DNA from: an uncultured Oscillospiraceae bacterium
GTDB taxonomy: Bacteria; Bacillota; Clostridia; Oscillospirales; Acutalibacteraceae
DNA: 41,872 nt
Reading direction: 5' to 3'
Assembly (NCBI GenBank): GCA_900540865.1
Contig: UQHH01000018.1
Coordinates: 1 to 41,872 of the forward strand
Position numbers and translations under genes: made by a program. Shown piece after piece: positions 17,271 to 25,140 of the stretch. How positions within the stretch are numbered: position 1 is the first letter of the stretch; the number at the start of each line of letters is the position of its first letter. Under the pieces are notes generated by a model that searched no databases, was not told the DNA's origin, and was given only the letters and a program-made list of their open reading frames with translations.

Positions 17271-17505
17271 AATAGCAAACGGCTTTGACGGGAAGAATAA
17301 CCGGCTTGCGCGCAGAAGAGAGAATGGGCCCGTGGCTGAAAGGCCCTCTGTGCGTGCGGTTTGGGCCGCCCCCGAGCTACCGCGGCGAGGAGCCGCGGCG
17401 TTACCGGCGTTAACGGACCGAAAGAGGCGGGCGCTCTGTCCGCAATTTGGGTGGTACCGCAGGAGTTTATGGCTCTTGCCCCATACTTGGGGCAAGAGCT
17501 TTTTG
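17271..17505 (+). promoter_or_regulatory. Alanine T-box leader of alaS with intrinsic terminator
   Basis: The T-box signature GGGTGGTACCGC lies within 17444-17460. It is followed by a perfect 11-bp terminator stem (17472-17482 with 17489-17499, loop ATACTT) and TTTTT. Upstream, AGAAGAGAGAA marks the AG-rich bulge of stem I. GCC at 17365-17367, followed by a purine, is the probable specifier for tRNA-Ala; this triplet is tentative. Uncharged tRNA-Ala would pair with the T-box and block the terminator. Confidence 0.93.
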
Positions 17506-17540
17506 TTTGCCGCAATTTAAATGAACAGGAGATTATTATC

Positions 17541-20174
17541 ATGGAATGGACAGGGCTCAATGAACTCAGAGAAAAATTTCTTTCCTTTTTTGAAAGCAAG
17601 GGGCATCTCCGCCTTCCGAGCTATCCGCTCGTGCCGAAGGACGACAAAAGCCTGCTGCTTATCAATTCCGGCATGGCGCCGATGAAAAAGTTCTTCACCG
17701 GCGAGGTTACCCCGCCGAGAAAGCGCGTCACAACCTGCCAGAAGTGCATCCGCACGCCGGACATCGAGCGTGTGGGCATCACGGCGCGCCACGGCACGTT
17801 TTTTGAAATGCTGGGCAATTTTTCGTTCGGCGATTACTTCAAAAGCGACGCGACCGCCTGGGCCTGGGAATTCTTTACAAAGGTGCTCGAGATGCCGGAG
17901 GATAAGCTATACGTCTCTATCTTTGAAAACGACGACGAAGCCTATGACATCTGGACAAAGCAGGTCGGCGTTTCCCCCGGCCATATGGTGCGCCTTGGGA
18001 AAGAGGACAACTTCTGGGAGCATGGCACAGGCCCGTGCGGCCCATGCTCCGAGATTTATTTCGACAGGGGCGAGGACAAGGGCTGCGGCAAGCCCGGCTG
18101 CGCGGTCGGCTGCGACTGCGACCGTTATGTAGAGGTTTGGAACCTTGTTTTTACGCAGTTCGACAGCGACGGAAAGGGCAATTATACGCCGCTCGAGCAC
18201 CCGAACATCGACACGGGTATGGGACTGGAGCGCCTGGCCTGCGTTATGCAGAACGTAGACAACCTGTTCCTCGTCGATACCGTGCAGAACATCATGAAGC
18301 ACGTCATCGAAATTACGGGTACGCCCTATGGGAAAGACGAAAAGACCGACATTTCCCTGCGCGTTATCACCGACCATATCCGCAGCACGGTCTTTATGAT
18401 AGGCGACGGCGTCATGCCCTCCAACGAGGGCAGGGGCTATGTCCTGCGCCGTCTGCTCAGGCGGGCCGCGCGCCACGGCAGGCTGCTCGACGTAAAGCGC
18501 CCGTTCCTCTATGAGGTTGCGCAGACGGTCATTAAGGAAAACGAATCGGCTTACCCCGAGCTTGCGCAGAAAAAGGATTTTATCATCAAGCTGATTAAAA
18601 TTGAGGAGGAGAACTTCTCCAAAACCATCGAGCAGGGCTTCAATATGCTGCACGATATTTTAAGCAGCAGCGAAATCAAGGAGCTTTCCGGTGAAGACGC
18701 GTTCATGCTCAACGACACCTACGGATTCCCAATCGATTTAACAAAGGAAATCCTCGCCGAAAAAGGTATGACGGTCAACGAGGAACGTTTCCGTGAGCTG
18801 CTGGCGGAACAGAAAAAACGCGCGCGCGCGGCAAGAAAGAACGCGGGGGCGGATGCCTGGGTCAGTGAAAGCATTGACCTTACCGACTTACCGGCGACAC
18901 AGTTCACCGGCTACACGGACGACACCGCGCAGGCAAAGCTGCTCGCAATCATTCATGAGGGCGAGCGCGTAGGCGCGGCGGACGCGGGAAAACAGGTCGT
19001 ACTGGTGTTCGACAAAACGCCGTTCTACGCGGAAAGCGGCGGACAAACGGGCGACAGCGGCAAGGCGGAGAACGCGCAGGCCGCTTTGACTATACGGGAC
19101 ACGAAAAAGGACCATTCCGGCTATTTCCTGCACAGCGCGGTAATCGACAGCGGCGCGGTATCGGTCGGCGATACGCTGACGCTTCAAATCGATACGAACC
19201 GCCGCGCGGCAATCAAGCGCAACCATACGGCGGCGCACCTTTTGCAGGCCGCGCTGAGGAAGGTGCTTGGCACCCATGTGGAGCAGGCGGGCCAGCTCGT
19301 AACCGACGACAGGCTGCGTTTTGACTTCACGCATTTTTCCGCTATGACGGCAAATGAGCTGCTCGAAGTGGAAGACATGGTAAACAGGGAAATTTTAAAG
19401 GCGGCAGACGTTACCGTGGAGGAAATGCCGATTGAACAGGCGAAGGAGCGCGGCGCTATGGCGCTGTTCGGCGAGAAGTACGGCGATGTCGTGCGCGTGG
19501 TGCAGGCGGGTGATTTCTCGGTGGAGCTGTGCGGCGGCACGCATGTGGACAATACGTCGAAGGCCGGTTTGTTCAAGATTTTGAGCGAGGGCTCGGTCGC
19601 CTCCGGCGTCAGGAGAATCGAGGCGGTCACAGGCATGGGCGTTATCGATACGCTCAACAGCTATCTGGGTGTTATCGGCGAAGCGTGCCAGGCGCTGAAA
19701 ATCGGCAATCCGAAGGAGCTCATACGCGGCTGTGCGCAGATTTACGAGGATTTAAAGGAGCGCGACAGGTTGATTGAAGAGCTCAATGGTAAGCTCGCGG
19801 CGCTTAAAATCGACGATATGTTCGCAAACTCGGAGCTTGTTAAGGGCGTGCGCATTATTACGGCGGCGTTTACCGACGTGAGCGCCGATATGCTCAAAAC
19901 AATGTGCGACCGAGTAATGAGCATGGCGCCGAAGTGTATTGCGACGATTGCCGCCATGTCGGACGGCAAGGCAACCTTTGCCTGTGCCTGCGGCAAGGAG
20001 GCGCAGCAGAAGGGCGCGCACGCGGGCAAAATCGTCAAGGCGGTCGCGCAGATTGCGGGAGGCAACGGCGGCGGACGCCCCGATATGGCGATGGCCGGCG
20101 CAAAGGATGTTTCCAAGGTGGACGACGCGCTCGTCGCCGCGAAGCAGATTATCCTCGATATGGTAACGGAATAA
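17541..20174 (+). CDS. alaS: Alanyl-tRNA synthetase
   Basis: An 877-residue class II synthetase that charges tRNA-Ala, of normal full length. The N-terminal catalytic domain contains RVTTCQKCIRTPDIERVG and FFEMLGNFSFGDYFK. The editing domain has both zinc motifs: HTAAH (residues 562-566) and CGGTH (664-668), so mischarged Ser/Gly-tRNA clearance should be intact. The C-terminal domain ends with the Gly-rich GGNGGGRPDMAMAG typical of AlaRS. The start is the ATG at 17541 with AGGAG upstream; the longer frame reading through the T-box is not used. Expression is controlled by the T-box. Confidence 0.98.
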   Translation: MEWTGLNELREKFLSFFESKGHLRLPSYPLVPKDDKSLLLINSGMAPMKKFFTGEVTPPRKRVTTCQKCIRTPDIERVGITARHGTFFEMLGNFSFGDYFKSDATAWAWEFFTKVLEMPEDKLYVSIFENDDEAYDIWTKQVGVSPGHMVRLGKEDNFWEHGTGPCGPCSEIYFDRGEDKGCGKPGCAVGCDCDRYVEVWNLVFTQFDSDGKGNYTPLEHPNIDTGMGLERLACVMQNVDNLFLVDTVQNIMKHVIEITGTPYGKDEKTDISLRVITDHIRSTVFMIGDGVMPSNEGRGYVLRRLLRRAARHGRLLDVKRPFLYEVAQTVIKENESAYPELAQKKDFIIKLIKIEEENFSKTIEQGFNMLHDILSSSEIKELSGEDAFMLNDTYGFPIDLTKEILAEKGMTVNEERFRELLAEQKKRARAARKNAGADAWVSESIDLTDLPATQFTGYTDDTAQAKLLAIIHEGERVGAADAGKQVVLVFDKTPFYAESGGQTGDSGKAENAQAALTIRDTKKDHSGYFLHSAVIDSGAVSVGDTLTLQIDTNRRAAIKRNHTAAHLLQAALRKVLGTHVEQAGQLVTDDRLRFDFTHFSAMTANELLEVEDMVNREILKAADVTVEEMPIEQAKERGAMALFGEKYGDVVRVVQAGDFSVELCGGTHVDNTSKAGLFKILSEGSVASGVRRIEAVTGMGVIDTLNSYLGVIGEACQALKIGNPKELIRGCAQIYEDLKERDRLIEELNGKLAALKIDDMFANSELVKGVRIITAAFTDVSADMLKTMCDRVMSMAPKCIATIAAMSDGKATFACACGKEAQQKGAHAGKIVKAVAQIAGGNGGGRPDMAMAGAKDVSKVDDALVAAKQIILDMVTE

Positions 20175-20202
20175 CCCTTTTGTGAGCGAAAAACACAGTT
20201 TC

Positions 20203-20231
20203 TTGACGAAATTTTCCACCCCCGCTATAAT
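20203..20231 (+). promoter_or_regulatory. Promoter of the membrane-protein array, embedded in the alaS terminator
   Basis: TTGACG (20203-20208), 17 bases, TATAAT (20226-20231). The -10 lies partly in the loop of the alaS terminator hairpin. The predicted start near 20238 gives an mRNA that begins at the 3' arm of that hairpin, with a leader of about 15 bases. Confidence 0.7.
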
Positions 20232-20251
20232 CAAATCAGCGGGGGTGTTTT
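20217..20251 (+). terminator. Terminator of alaS
   Basis: A perfect 10-bp stem (CACCCCCGCT with AGCGGGGGTG), an 11-base loop and TTTTT. The next ATG follows at 20253, and GGGGGTG of the 3' arm doubles as that gene's ribosome site. Confidence 0.85.
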
Positions 20252-20252
20252 T

Positions 20253-20735
20253 ATGCGGTGGAACAATAAAGCAACGAGGTTATATGTTCCGTATTCTCCG
20301 GCTGCGTTCCGTAAGAATTATTTAAAAGAAATTGAACCGCCGCACTTTGAGCGGCGCTGGTGGAACCGTCCGGACGGATACCTCGGCAGCATTGCAAACG
20401 ACAGGTTTCGCTTTTTCTTCAGAACCATACTTTACTGGGGCGGTTCCGATATGCTTGCCGGGGAAATTGAGCCTTCCGGCAGTGGTTTTTACCTGACGTA
20501 CCGGATTAAAAAAACGGCAGCCGTTGTTGTGGAGAATTCCATAGCCGGGATTAGTATGACAAGTTTCTTCTGGCTGCTCCTGTTTTTGATTGGCCTTGGT
20601 GCGTTTTCTTTGCCGCTTATTATAATTGGTTCTGCGGTAACTGTAACAATATTTATTTTTTTCCTGTTTGTTAAGCCGTATTTTTACCAGAAACGAATAT
20701 TAGATAAGCTTAATGAACTGTGTGGTGGAGATTAG
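20253..20735 (+). CDS. Tandem-array membrane protein A, unknown function
   Basis: A 160-residue protein I do not recognise. Residues 1-95 form a soluble, aromatic and basic domain (NYLKEIEPPHFERRWW, RFRFFFRTILYWGG, FYLTYRIKK). Two membrane helices follow at about 100-150, and the end is KRILDKLNELCGG. The same order (soluble domain with SGK/EI and LTYR, two helices, DKL-x-x-IC-x-G end) recurs in the next three genes, so it is a diverged member of one family. The promoter and ribosome site lie within the alaS terminator. Confidence 0.7.
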   Translation: MRWNNKATRLYVPYSPAAFRKNYLKEIEPPHFERRWWNRPDGYLGSIANDRFRFFFRTILYWGGSDMLAGEIEPSGSGFYLTYRIKKTAAVVVENSIAGISMTSFFWLLLFLIGLGAFSLPLIIIGSAVTVTIFIFFLFVKPYFYQKRILDKLNELCGGD

Positions 20736-20755
20736 CGTTTGGAGGTGGCCCGAGG

Positions 20756-21253
20756 GTGAAAAAACATACTGTATTTGTGCCGATGCCGCTTGAGGGCTTT
20801 GAACAGAGCTTTCGGGCGAACGTCGAGTATGTAAATTTGAAAACGCCCTTTCGTTATTTTGCGGTTGAAAGCTTTGTCGGCAGGCTTAAAAACGAGCGGT
20901 TTACGCTTTCTTACCTACAGCTTTATGGCCGGGGCCTTTTTACGGTGCTTTCGGGGAAAGCGGAAAAACACGATGGCGGAATTTTGCTGACCTACCGTTA
21001 CAGAAAGACCATATATCTGTATGTTATCTGTTTGTTCATGCTTGCGATTGCGCTTTTGATGGAAGGGTTCGGGCTCTTCGCGGTACTGACGCAAAATGCC
21101 GGCGCTGTCGTTTTACTACTGTCAATTCCGTGCTTAGCCGTCGTGCTTTTATTCATGCTGGTCAAATCAAAGAGTGTGGAAAAACGGCTGTATGATAAGC
21201 TTGACGAGATTTGCTGCGGGCTGCTGAAGGCTCCGCGGGAGGAAAAGGTATAA
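20756..21253 (+). CDS. Tandem-array membrane protein B, unknown function
   Basis: A 165-residue paralog of its neighbours. The start is GTG at 20756 (VKKHTVFVPMPLEGF) with GGAGG 10 bases upstream; the frame is open 12 residues further up without support. The soluble domain (1-80) has FEQSFRANVEYVN, FVGRLKNERFTLSY and GGILLTYRYRK. Two hydrophobic helices lie at about 85-145, then the conserved end YDKLDEICCGLLKAPREE. The gene stops two bases before the next ATG, so it is tightly coupled to gene C. Function unknown. Confidence 0.75.
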   Translation: MKKHTVFVPMPLEGFEQSFRANVEYVNLKTPFRYFAVESFVGRLKNERFTLSYLQLYGRGLFTVLSGKAEKHDGGILLTYRYRKTIYLYVICLFMLAIALLMEGFGLFAVLTQNAGAVVLLLSIPCLAVVLLFMLVKSKSVEKRLYDKLDEICCGLLKAPREEKV

Positions 21254-21343
21254 AAATGAGGAAAAAGAAGACCGTGTTTCTGCCGATGACGCAGAATGAA
21301 TTTAAACGGAGCTTTCGGGAGAATATCCACCACGTTAACGTGA
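21193..21343 (+). repeat. Direct repeat, copy 1 (end of gene B / start of gene C)
   Basis: About 150 bases covering the last codons of one gene, the TATAAAAATG junction and the first 28 codons of the next. It is about 94% identical by eye to 21711-21861, with the first 40 bases identical. Confidence 0.9.
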
Positions 21344-21771
21344 AGAACGACGTACGAACTTCCGTAGATAGGGATTTTGTTGGGCATATATCGGAGCGTC
21401 GTTTTAAGTTTTATTACCGCGTAATCCTCGGCAGTGAAAGGCGGTATATCCTTTCAGGAAAAACGCAGTACCATCCAGGCGGAATCTTGCTGACCTATTG
21501 GTGCAGGAGGCCATATTTTGACTGGATTTTTCCTGTTTTTGTACTGTGTTGGACAACCTTTACCGTTATCAGAGATATTGGCAGGGGTGTGGAGTTTACC
21601 TTTTCACCGGAAAGCCTGCTGCCTTTCCTGTTTTTTGTACCTATCTTTTTTGTTGAAATTGTAGCGGGTTTTTTAAAGGAAAAACCTATAGATGTAAAAC
21701 GCAGGCTGAATGATAAGCTTGACGAGATTTGCTGCGGGCTGCTGAAGGCTTCACGGGAGGAAGAGGTATAA
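21256..21771 (+). CDS. Tandem-array membrane protein C, unknown function
   Basis: A 171-residue paralog. Its first 27 residues (KKKTVFLPMTQNEF, SFRENIHHVNVK) and last 18 (NDKLDEICCGLLKAS) are almost identical to the equivalent parts of gene D (start) and gene B (end). The middle is strongly diverged. There are two hydrophobic segments at about 85-145. GGGAGG lies upstream of the ATG, and the gap to gene B is two bases. It lies between two 150-bp near-identical direct repeats 518 bases apart, the mark of unequal tandem duplication. Confidence 0.75.
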   Translation: MRKKKTVFLPMTQNEFKRSFRENIHHVNVKNDVRTSVDRDFVGHISERRFKFYYRVILGSERRYILSGKTQYHPGGILLTYWCRRPYFDWIFPVFVLCWTTFTVIRDIGRGVEFTFSPESLLPFLFFVPIFFVEIVAGFLKEKPIDVKRRLNDKLDEICCGLLKASREEEV

Positions 21772-21861
21772 AAATGGGGAAAAAGAAGACCGTGTTTCTG
21801 CCGATGACGCAGAATGAATTTGAACGGAGCTTCCGGGAGAATATTCACCATGTTAATGTGA
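21711..21861 (+). repeat. Direct repeat, copy 2 (end of gene C / start of gene D)
   Basis: The partner of 21193-21343 at an offset of 518 bases, equal to one gene unit. Similarity falls to roughly 70% immediately downstream and further in the gene centres. Confidence 0.9.
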
Positions 21862-22310
21862 AATGCAACAAACGTAATTCTGTAGATGAAGATTTTGTAG
21901 GGCAGTTTTCAAAAAACCGCTTTTCAATATGTTACCGGGTGATACGCGGCAGAGAAAGCTGCAGCTATTTCTTTGGGAAGATACAGCCCTGTCCCGGCGG
22001 GATATATCTTACATACCAACGAAGGCAGCCATATTACAGTTGGCTGTATAACGTCATATTACTGTGCTATTTGGGCTATGCGGCGTACCGGATTTTTTTA
22101 GGTATTGCAGCAGGCACATTTCACCTCTCTTTTGAAGATTTTGGACCTTTATTGATATTTTTGCCTATTATAGCGGCGGGGATTATAACCCGGAATCTCA
22201 TCGGAAAGCCGGATGTAGGAGTGGATATAAGCCATATACTGTTTGATAAATTAAACGATATATGCGGCGGGAACCTGCCGCGGGAGGAAAAAGAGCTTGA
22301 ACGGCGGTAG
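21774..22310 (+). CDS. Tandem-array membrane protein D, unknown function
   Basis: A 178-residue paralog and the last copy. The start KKKTVFLPMTQNEFERSFRE matches gene C; the centre differs (CYRVIRGRESCSYFFGK, GGIYLTYQRRQ). Two hydrophobic helices lie at about 85-150. The end FDKLNDICGGNLPREEKELERR keeps the family motif with a longer charged tail. It starts two bases after gene C. A promoter for the following lipoprotein lies in its last codons. Confidence 0.75.
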   Translation: MGKKKTVFLPMTQNEFERSFRENIHHVNVKCNKRNSVDEDFVGQFSKNRFSICYRVIRGRESCSYFFGKIQPCPGGIYLTYQRRQPYYSWLYNVILLCYLGYAAYRIFLGIAAGTFHLSFEDFGPLLIFLPIIAAGIITRNLIGKPDVGVDISHILFDKLNDICGGNLPREEKELERR

Positions 22311-22325
22311 CTTGTGCTTTATAAT
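22297..22325 (+). promoter_or_regulatory. Promoter of the small lipoprotein gene
   Basis: TTGAAC (22297-22302), 17 bases, TATAAT (22320-22325). It overlaps the last codons of array gene D and lies 30 bases before the next ATG. Confidence 0.6.
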
Positions 22326-22355
22326 AGAACAAGACTGAAATCGGGAGGAAACGTT

Positions 22356-22748
22356 ATGAAAAAAGGGATTGCTATTGTGCTTACGCTGGTTCTTATCCTT
22401 TCCTGCGCGGCGCTTTCCGGCTGCCAGGACGGGGACAAGGGGCAAAGCGGCGCGCCCGCGGTTACATCGGTTCAAACCGGTGGCGAGGCGCTTACCATGG
22501 AGCAGGTCAAGGCGCTTGCGAAAAAGGGCGACAAGCTTACCTGGGCGGACATTACAAAGTACAAGGGGACGAATGCAGGCAAGGACATGGTCGTCGTAGC
22601 CTTTCCGGTGGAGGATGATTATAAGCTGACAGCCGCCGGGACGGATTTGGACAAGGCGCCCATGTATGTAACGCTTACAAAAAACGGCAAGAGCAAGGGT
22701 ATCGACATCCGCCATGAGGACATCGACGCGTATCTGAAAGAGAAATAA
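22356..22748 (+). CDS. Small lipoprotein of unknown function
   Basis: A 130-residue exported lipoprotein. The signal peptide MKKGIAIVLTLVLILSCAALSGC ends in the lipobox LSGC, so Cys23 would be lipidated. A Gly/Ser/Ala linker follows, then a domain of about 85 residues (LTWADITKYKG, VVAFPVEDDYKLTAAG, MYVTLTK, IDIRHEDIDAYL). This pattern recurs in many Firmicutes lipoproteins, but I know no assigned role. GGGAGG lies 8 bases before the ATG. It has its own promoter and a large palindromic terminator, so it is probably a separate unit from the array. Confidence 0.8.
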   Translation: MKKGIAIVLTLVLILSCAALSGCQDGDKGQSGAPAVTSVQTGGEALTMEQVKALAKKGDKLTWADITKYKGTNAGKDMVVVAFPVEDDYKLTAAGTDLDKAPMYVTLTKNGKSKGIDIRHEDIDAYLKEK

Positions 22749-22756
22749 AAGAATAA

Positions 22757-22794
22757 AAAGGCCGCCGGACTGAAATTTCAGTCCGGCGGCCTTT
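22757..22794. terminator. Long perfect palindromic terminator
   Basis: A 38-base perfect palindrome centred between 22775 and 22776, AAAAGG... to ...CCTTTT. It would fold into a stem of up to 17 bp and end the lipoprotein transcript; by symmetry it can also act on the minus strand. Confidence 0.85.
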
Positions 22795-22808
22795 ACTGGA
22801 GGATACAG

Positions 22809-22838
22809 AAAACGGGAGGGGACAGCCCCTCCCGTTTT
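22809..22838 (-). terminator. Terminator of leuA
   Basis: On the minus strand the 13-base arms AAAACGGGAGGGG and CCCCTCCCGTTTT pair perfectly around CTGT. It starts directly after the leuA stop codon. On the plus strand it ends in TTTTTT and can also act for the lipoprotein gene. Confidence 0.85.
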
Positions 22839-24567
22839 TTATGCCTTGCTTTCCGCGTAGCTTGCGCGGTTGATTGCGTTTAATACGCCCGCAATGGACG
22901 CCATGTTGATGTTGCTCTCGATTCCTACGCCGAAAATGTTTTTGCCGTCCGGCTTCTGCATTTCAATGTACGCAATCGCCTTGGAGTCGGAGCCCTCGCT
23001 GATGGCGTGCTCGTGGTAGGAAAGGAACTTGTATTTTGCTACGCCGACCGTTTTCAGGGCGTTGAAGAACGCGTCAATCGGGCCGTTGCCGCGGCCCTCG
23101 ATTTCCCGGTCGGTCACGGTTTCGTTTTCGTGGATGCGCAGCTTACCCTGGAAATGAACCTCGTGCGCGCCGTCCTGTCCGCTGCCTTCCTCATAGAGCT
23201 TGTGTACGGTCAGCTCATACTTTTTCGGGATATAGAGGTATTCCTTCTCGAATACATGCAAAAGCTCGTTCGGGACGAGCTCGCGCCCAAGCTTTTCGCA
23301 TTCGTCCTGCACCAGCGCGCCGAATTCCGGGTGCATCTTCTTCGGCAGGTTATAACCGAAGTTGTTCTGCATAACGAACGCCGCGCCGCCCTTGCCGGAC
23401 TGGGAGTTTATGCGGATAATCGGCTCGTACTGCCGGCCCACGTCCGCCGGGTCGATGGGCAGGTAGGGTACCTCCCAGTACTCGGTGCCAGACTCGCGCA
23501 TATACTGCATACCCTTGTTGATGGCGTCCTGGTGGGAGCCGGAGAACGCGGTAAATACCAGCTCGCCCACATAAGGCGTGCGCTCATGGATTTTTAAGTT
23601 GGTGCAGCGCTCGTAGATTTCCTTGTATTTCGGCAAATCGCTGAAATCGAGCTGTGGGTCTACGCCCTGCGTGTACATGTTGAGCCCGACCGTCACAATA
23701 TCGAGGTTGCCGGTGCGCTCGCCGTTGCCAAACAGCGTACCCTCAACCCTGTCCGCGCCCGCGAGCAGCGCAAGCTCGGTTGCCGCTACGCCGCTTCCGC
23801 GGTCGTTGTGCGGGTGGATGCTGATGATGGCGGCGTCCCTGTTGGGGAGGTGGCGGATAAAGTATTCCACCTGGTCGGCATAGGTGTTCGCGGTGCACAT
23901 CTCGACCGTGTTCGGCAGGTTCAGGATGACCGGGTTTTCCTTTGTCGCGCCGAGCGCTTCCATGACAGCCGCGCAGATGTCGACCGAGAATTCCGGCTCC
24001 GTGCCGCTGAAGCTTTCCGGGGAATATTCAAACCGGATGTTCGTGTCGCCGCTGTAGTTGTCGGTCAGCTCTTTAATCAGCCTTGCGCCGTTGACGGCGA
24101 TTTCCGTAATGCCCGCCATATCCTTTTTAAACACGACCTTGCGCTGGAGCGTAGAGGTGGAGTTATAGAAGTGGACGATGACGTTTTTCGCGCCCTTGAT
24201 GGCGTCGAACGTTTTGCGGATGAGGTGCTCCCTCGCCTGGACGAGTACCTGGATGGATACGTCGTCTGGGATATGGTTCCCTTCAATCAGCTCGCGGCAG
24301 ATTTCGTATTCCGTTTCCGAAGCGGACGGGAACCCGATTTCGATTTCTTTAAAGCCCATGTCGCAAAGCGCGTGGAAGAACTCGAGCTTTTCTTCTAAGT
24401 TCATCGGGTCGATGAGCGCCTGGTTGCCGTCGCGCAAATCTACGCTGCACCAGATGGGCGCTTTGGTAATGACGTTGTTCGGCCACTGCCGGTCGGGTAA
24501 ATCAATTTGCTTGAAGGGGATGTACTTTTTGTAAGACTCGTACCTGTCTCTTATACACATCTGACAT
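22839..24567 (-). CDS. leuA: 2-isopropylmalate synthase, start interrupted by adapter sequence
   Basis: The enzyme condenses acetyl-CoA with 2-ketoisovalerate, the first step of leucine synthesis. The catalytic barrel has the CSVDLRDGNQAL motif near the N-terminus and the metal-binding HPHNDRG. The C-terminal part carries the LeuA dimer/regulatory domain for leucine feedback. WPNNVITKAPIW and a length near 568 residues fit the long (type 2) form. As given, the frame opens MCIRDRYES, where MCIRDR is translated Nextera adapter. Removing 24544-24565 joins ATG after GGAGG (spacing 7) to TAC GAG TCT, giving MYESYKKYIPF. As written, that ATG is out of frame, so the break is most likely artificial. 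A leucine T-box precedes it. Confidence 0.93.
24544..24565. other. Nextera transposase adapter embedded in the assembly
   Basis: CTGTCTCTTATACACATCT followed by GAC is the 19-base synthetic Tn5 mosaic end plus the first bases of the Illumina read-1 adapter. It is not natural sequence. Its exact removal restores the leuA start codon and frame. Confidence 0.95.
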
Positions 24568-24649
24568 GGTAAAACCTCCGTTAATAAAATTACATTGAAC
24601 CGCTCACTTTTGACTATTTTGCGGGATGGAATTTTTTAAAGGGTGTATT

Positions 24650-24920
24650 AAAATAAAAAGTCCCTTTCCGTAAAGAAAGGGACGAATAAAATCCGTGGTA
24701 CCACCCAAATTCAAACACTGTAGCGTGTTCCTCACAGGCCTCAAACAAAGCCCTGGCCTTTAACGCAGCCTTGCGTTCTGCCCTGGGGGAAAATCCCCGC
24801 GGACAGACAACTCCGGGATGAGCTATCCATACGAGGCCCGTCGCCGCCTTACACCAGCCGGCAGCTCTCTTTGCACGAGGCAATCGTATCTTATTCCCTT
24901 CACAGTCTTTCAGATGAGTC
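24650..24920 (-). promoter_or_regulatory. Leucine T-box leader of leuA
   Basis: On the minus strand the T-box GGGTGGTACCACGG lies within 24712-24693. It is followed by a 9-bp terminator (GTCCCTTTC with GAAAGGGAC, 24683-24660) and TTTTTATTTT. Stem I shows the AAAGAGAG bulge and a GGTGTAAGG distal loop. CTC (24822-24820) in TAGCTCATCCCGG is the likely specifier, a leucine codon. Leucine starvation would raise leuA transcription. Confidence 0.93.
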
Positions 24921-24937
24921 ATTCAATTGTTACCACA

Positions 24938-24966
24938 ATTATATGCACGGAAAATATTTTTGTCAA
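24938..24966 (-). promoter_or_regulatory. Fully consensus promoter of leuA
   Basis: On the minus strand, TTGACA (24966-24961), 17 bases, TATAAT (24943-24938). It lies directly upstream of the T-box leader. Confidence 0.9.
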
Positions 24967-25079
24967 GGCTTTTTTGAAAAGAGCAATTTTTTGCTCTTTT
25001 TATCTGAATGCTTTTCTTTTGAAACAATGCGTTCTGCTTCTTTTTTTATTGAAGCAATCTGCTTCTTGGATTTTTTCAT
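24963..25079 (-). CDS. Possible 38-residue lysine-rich peptide, doubtful
   Basis: The frame encodes MKKSKKQIASIKKEAERIV and so on, about 40% Lys, ending SKKP at a TGA inside the leuA -35 box. The first dozen residues resemble a second copy in the opposite orientation (26212 onward, MKETKKQNASRKKE). The upstream ATAGAAAGTTT is shared but there is no proper ribosome site, and a 10-bp hairpin lies inside the frame (24977-25000). It may be a real small protein or merely part of the repeat element. Confidence 0.2.
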   Translation of the reverse strand: MKKSKKQIASIKKEAERIVSKEKHSDKKSKKLLFSKKP

Positions 25080-25140
25080 CAAACTTTCTATGTTAATTCA
25101 AAAGAGGGAAACCATTTCGGTGGTTTCCCTCTTTTCAGGG
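25041..25140. repeat. Outer left arm of an imperfect inverted repeat
   Basis: About 100 bases that match the reverse complement of 26151-26247 at roughly 80% by eye. Shared blocks include TCTGCTTCTTGG and AAACTTTCTATG. It ends in a GAGGGAAACC...GGTTTCCCTC hairpin with a T-run on the plus strand. Confidence 0.75.

Noticed and set aside
17361..17540. 60-residue N-terminal extension of alaS
   Set aside because: It covers the T-box and terminator; the ATG at 17541 has AGGAG upstream and matches the usual AlaRS start.
24544..24565. Natural Tn5-like insertion in leuA
   Set aside because: There is only one end, no 9-base target duplication and no transposase; the 19-base mosaic end is a laboratory hybrid sequence.
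24614..24922. 102-codon minus-strand frame upstream of leuA
   Set aside because: It lies wholly within the leucine T-box leader and reads through its terminator.
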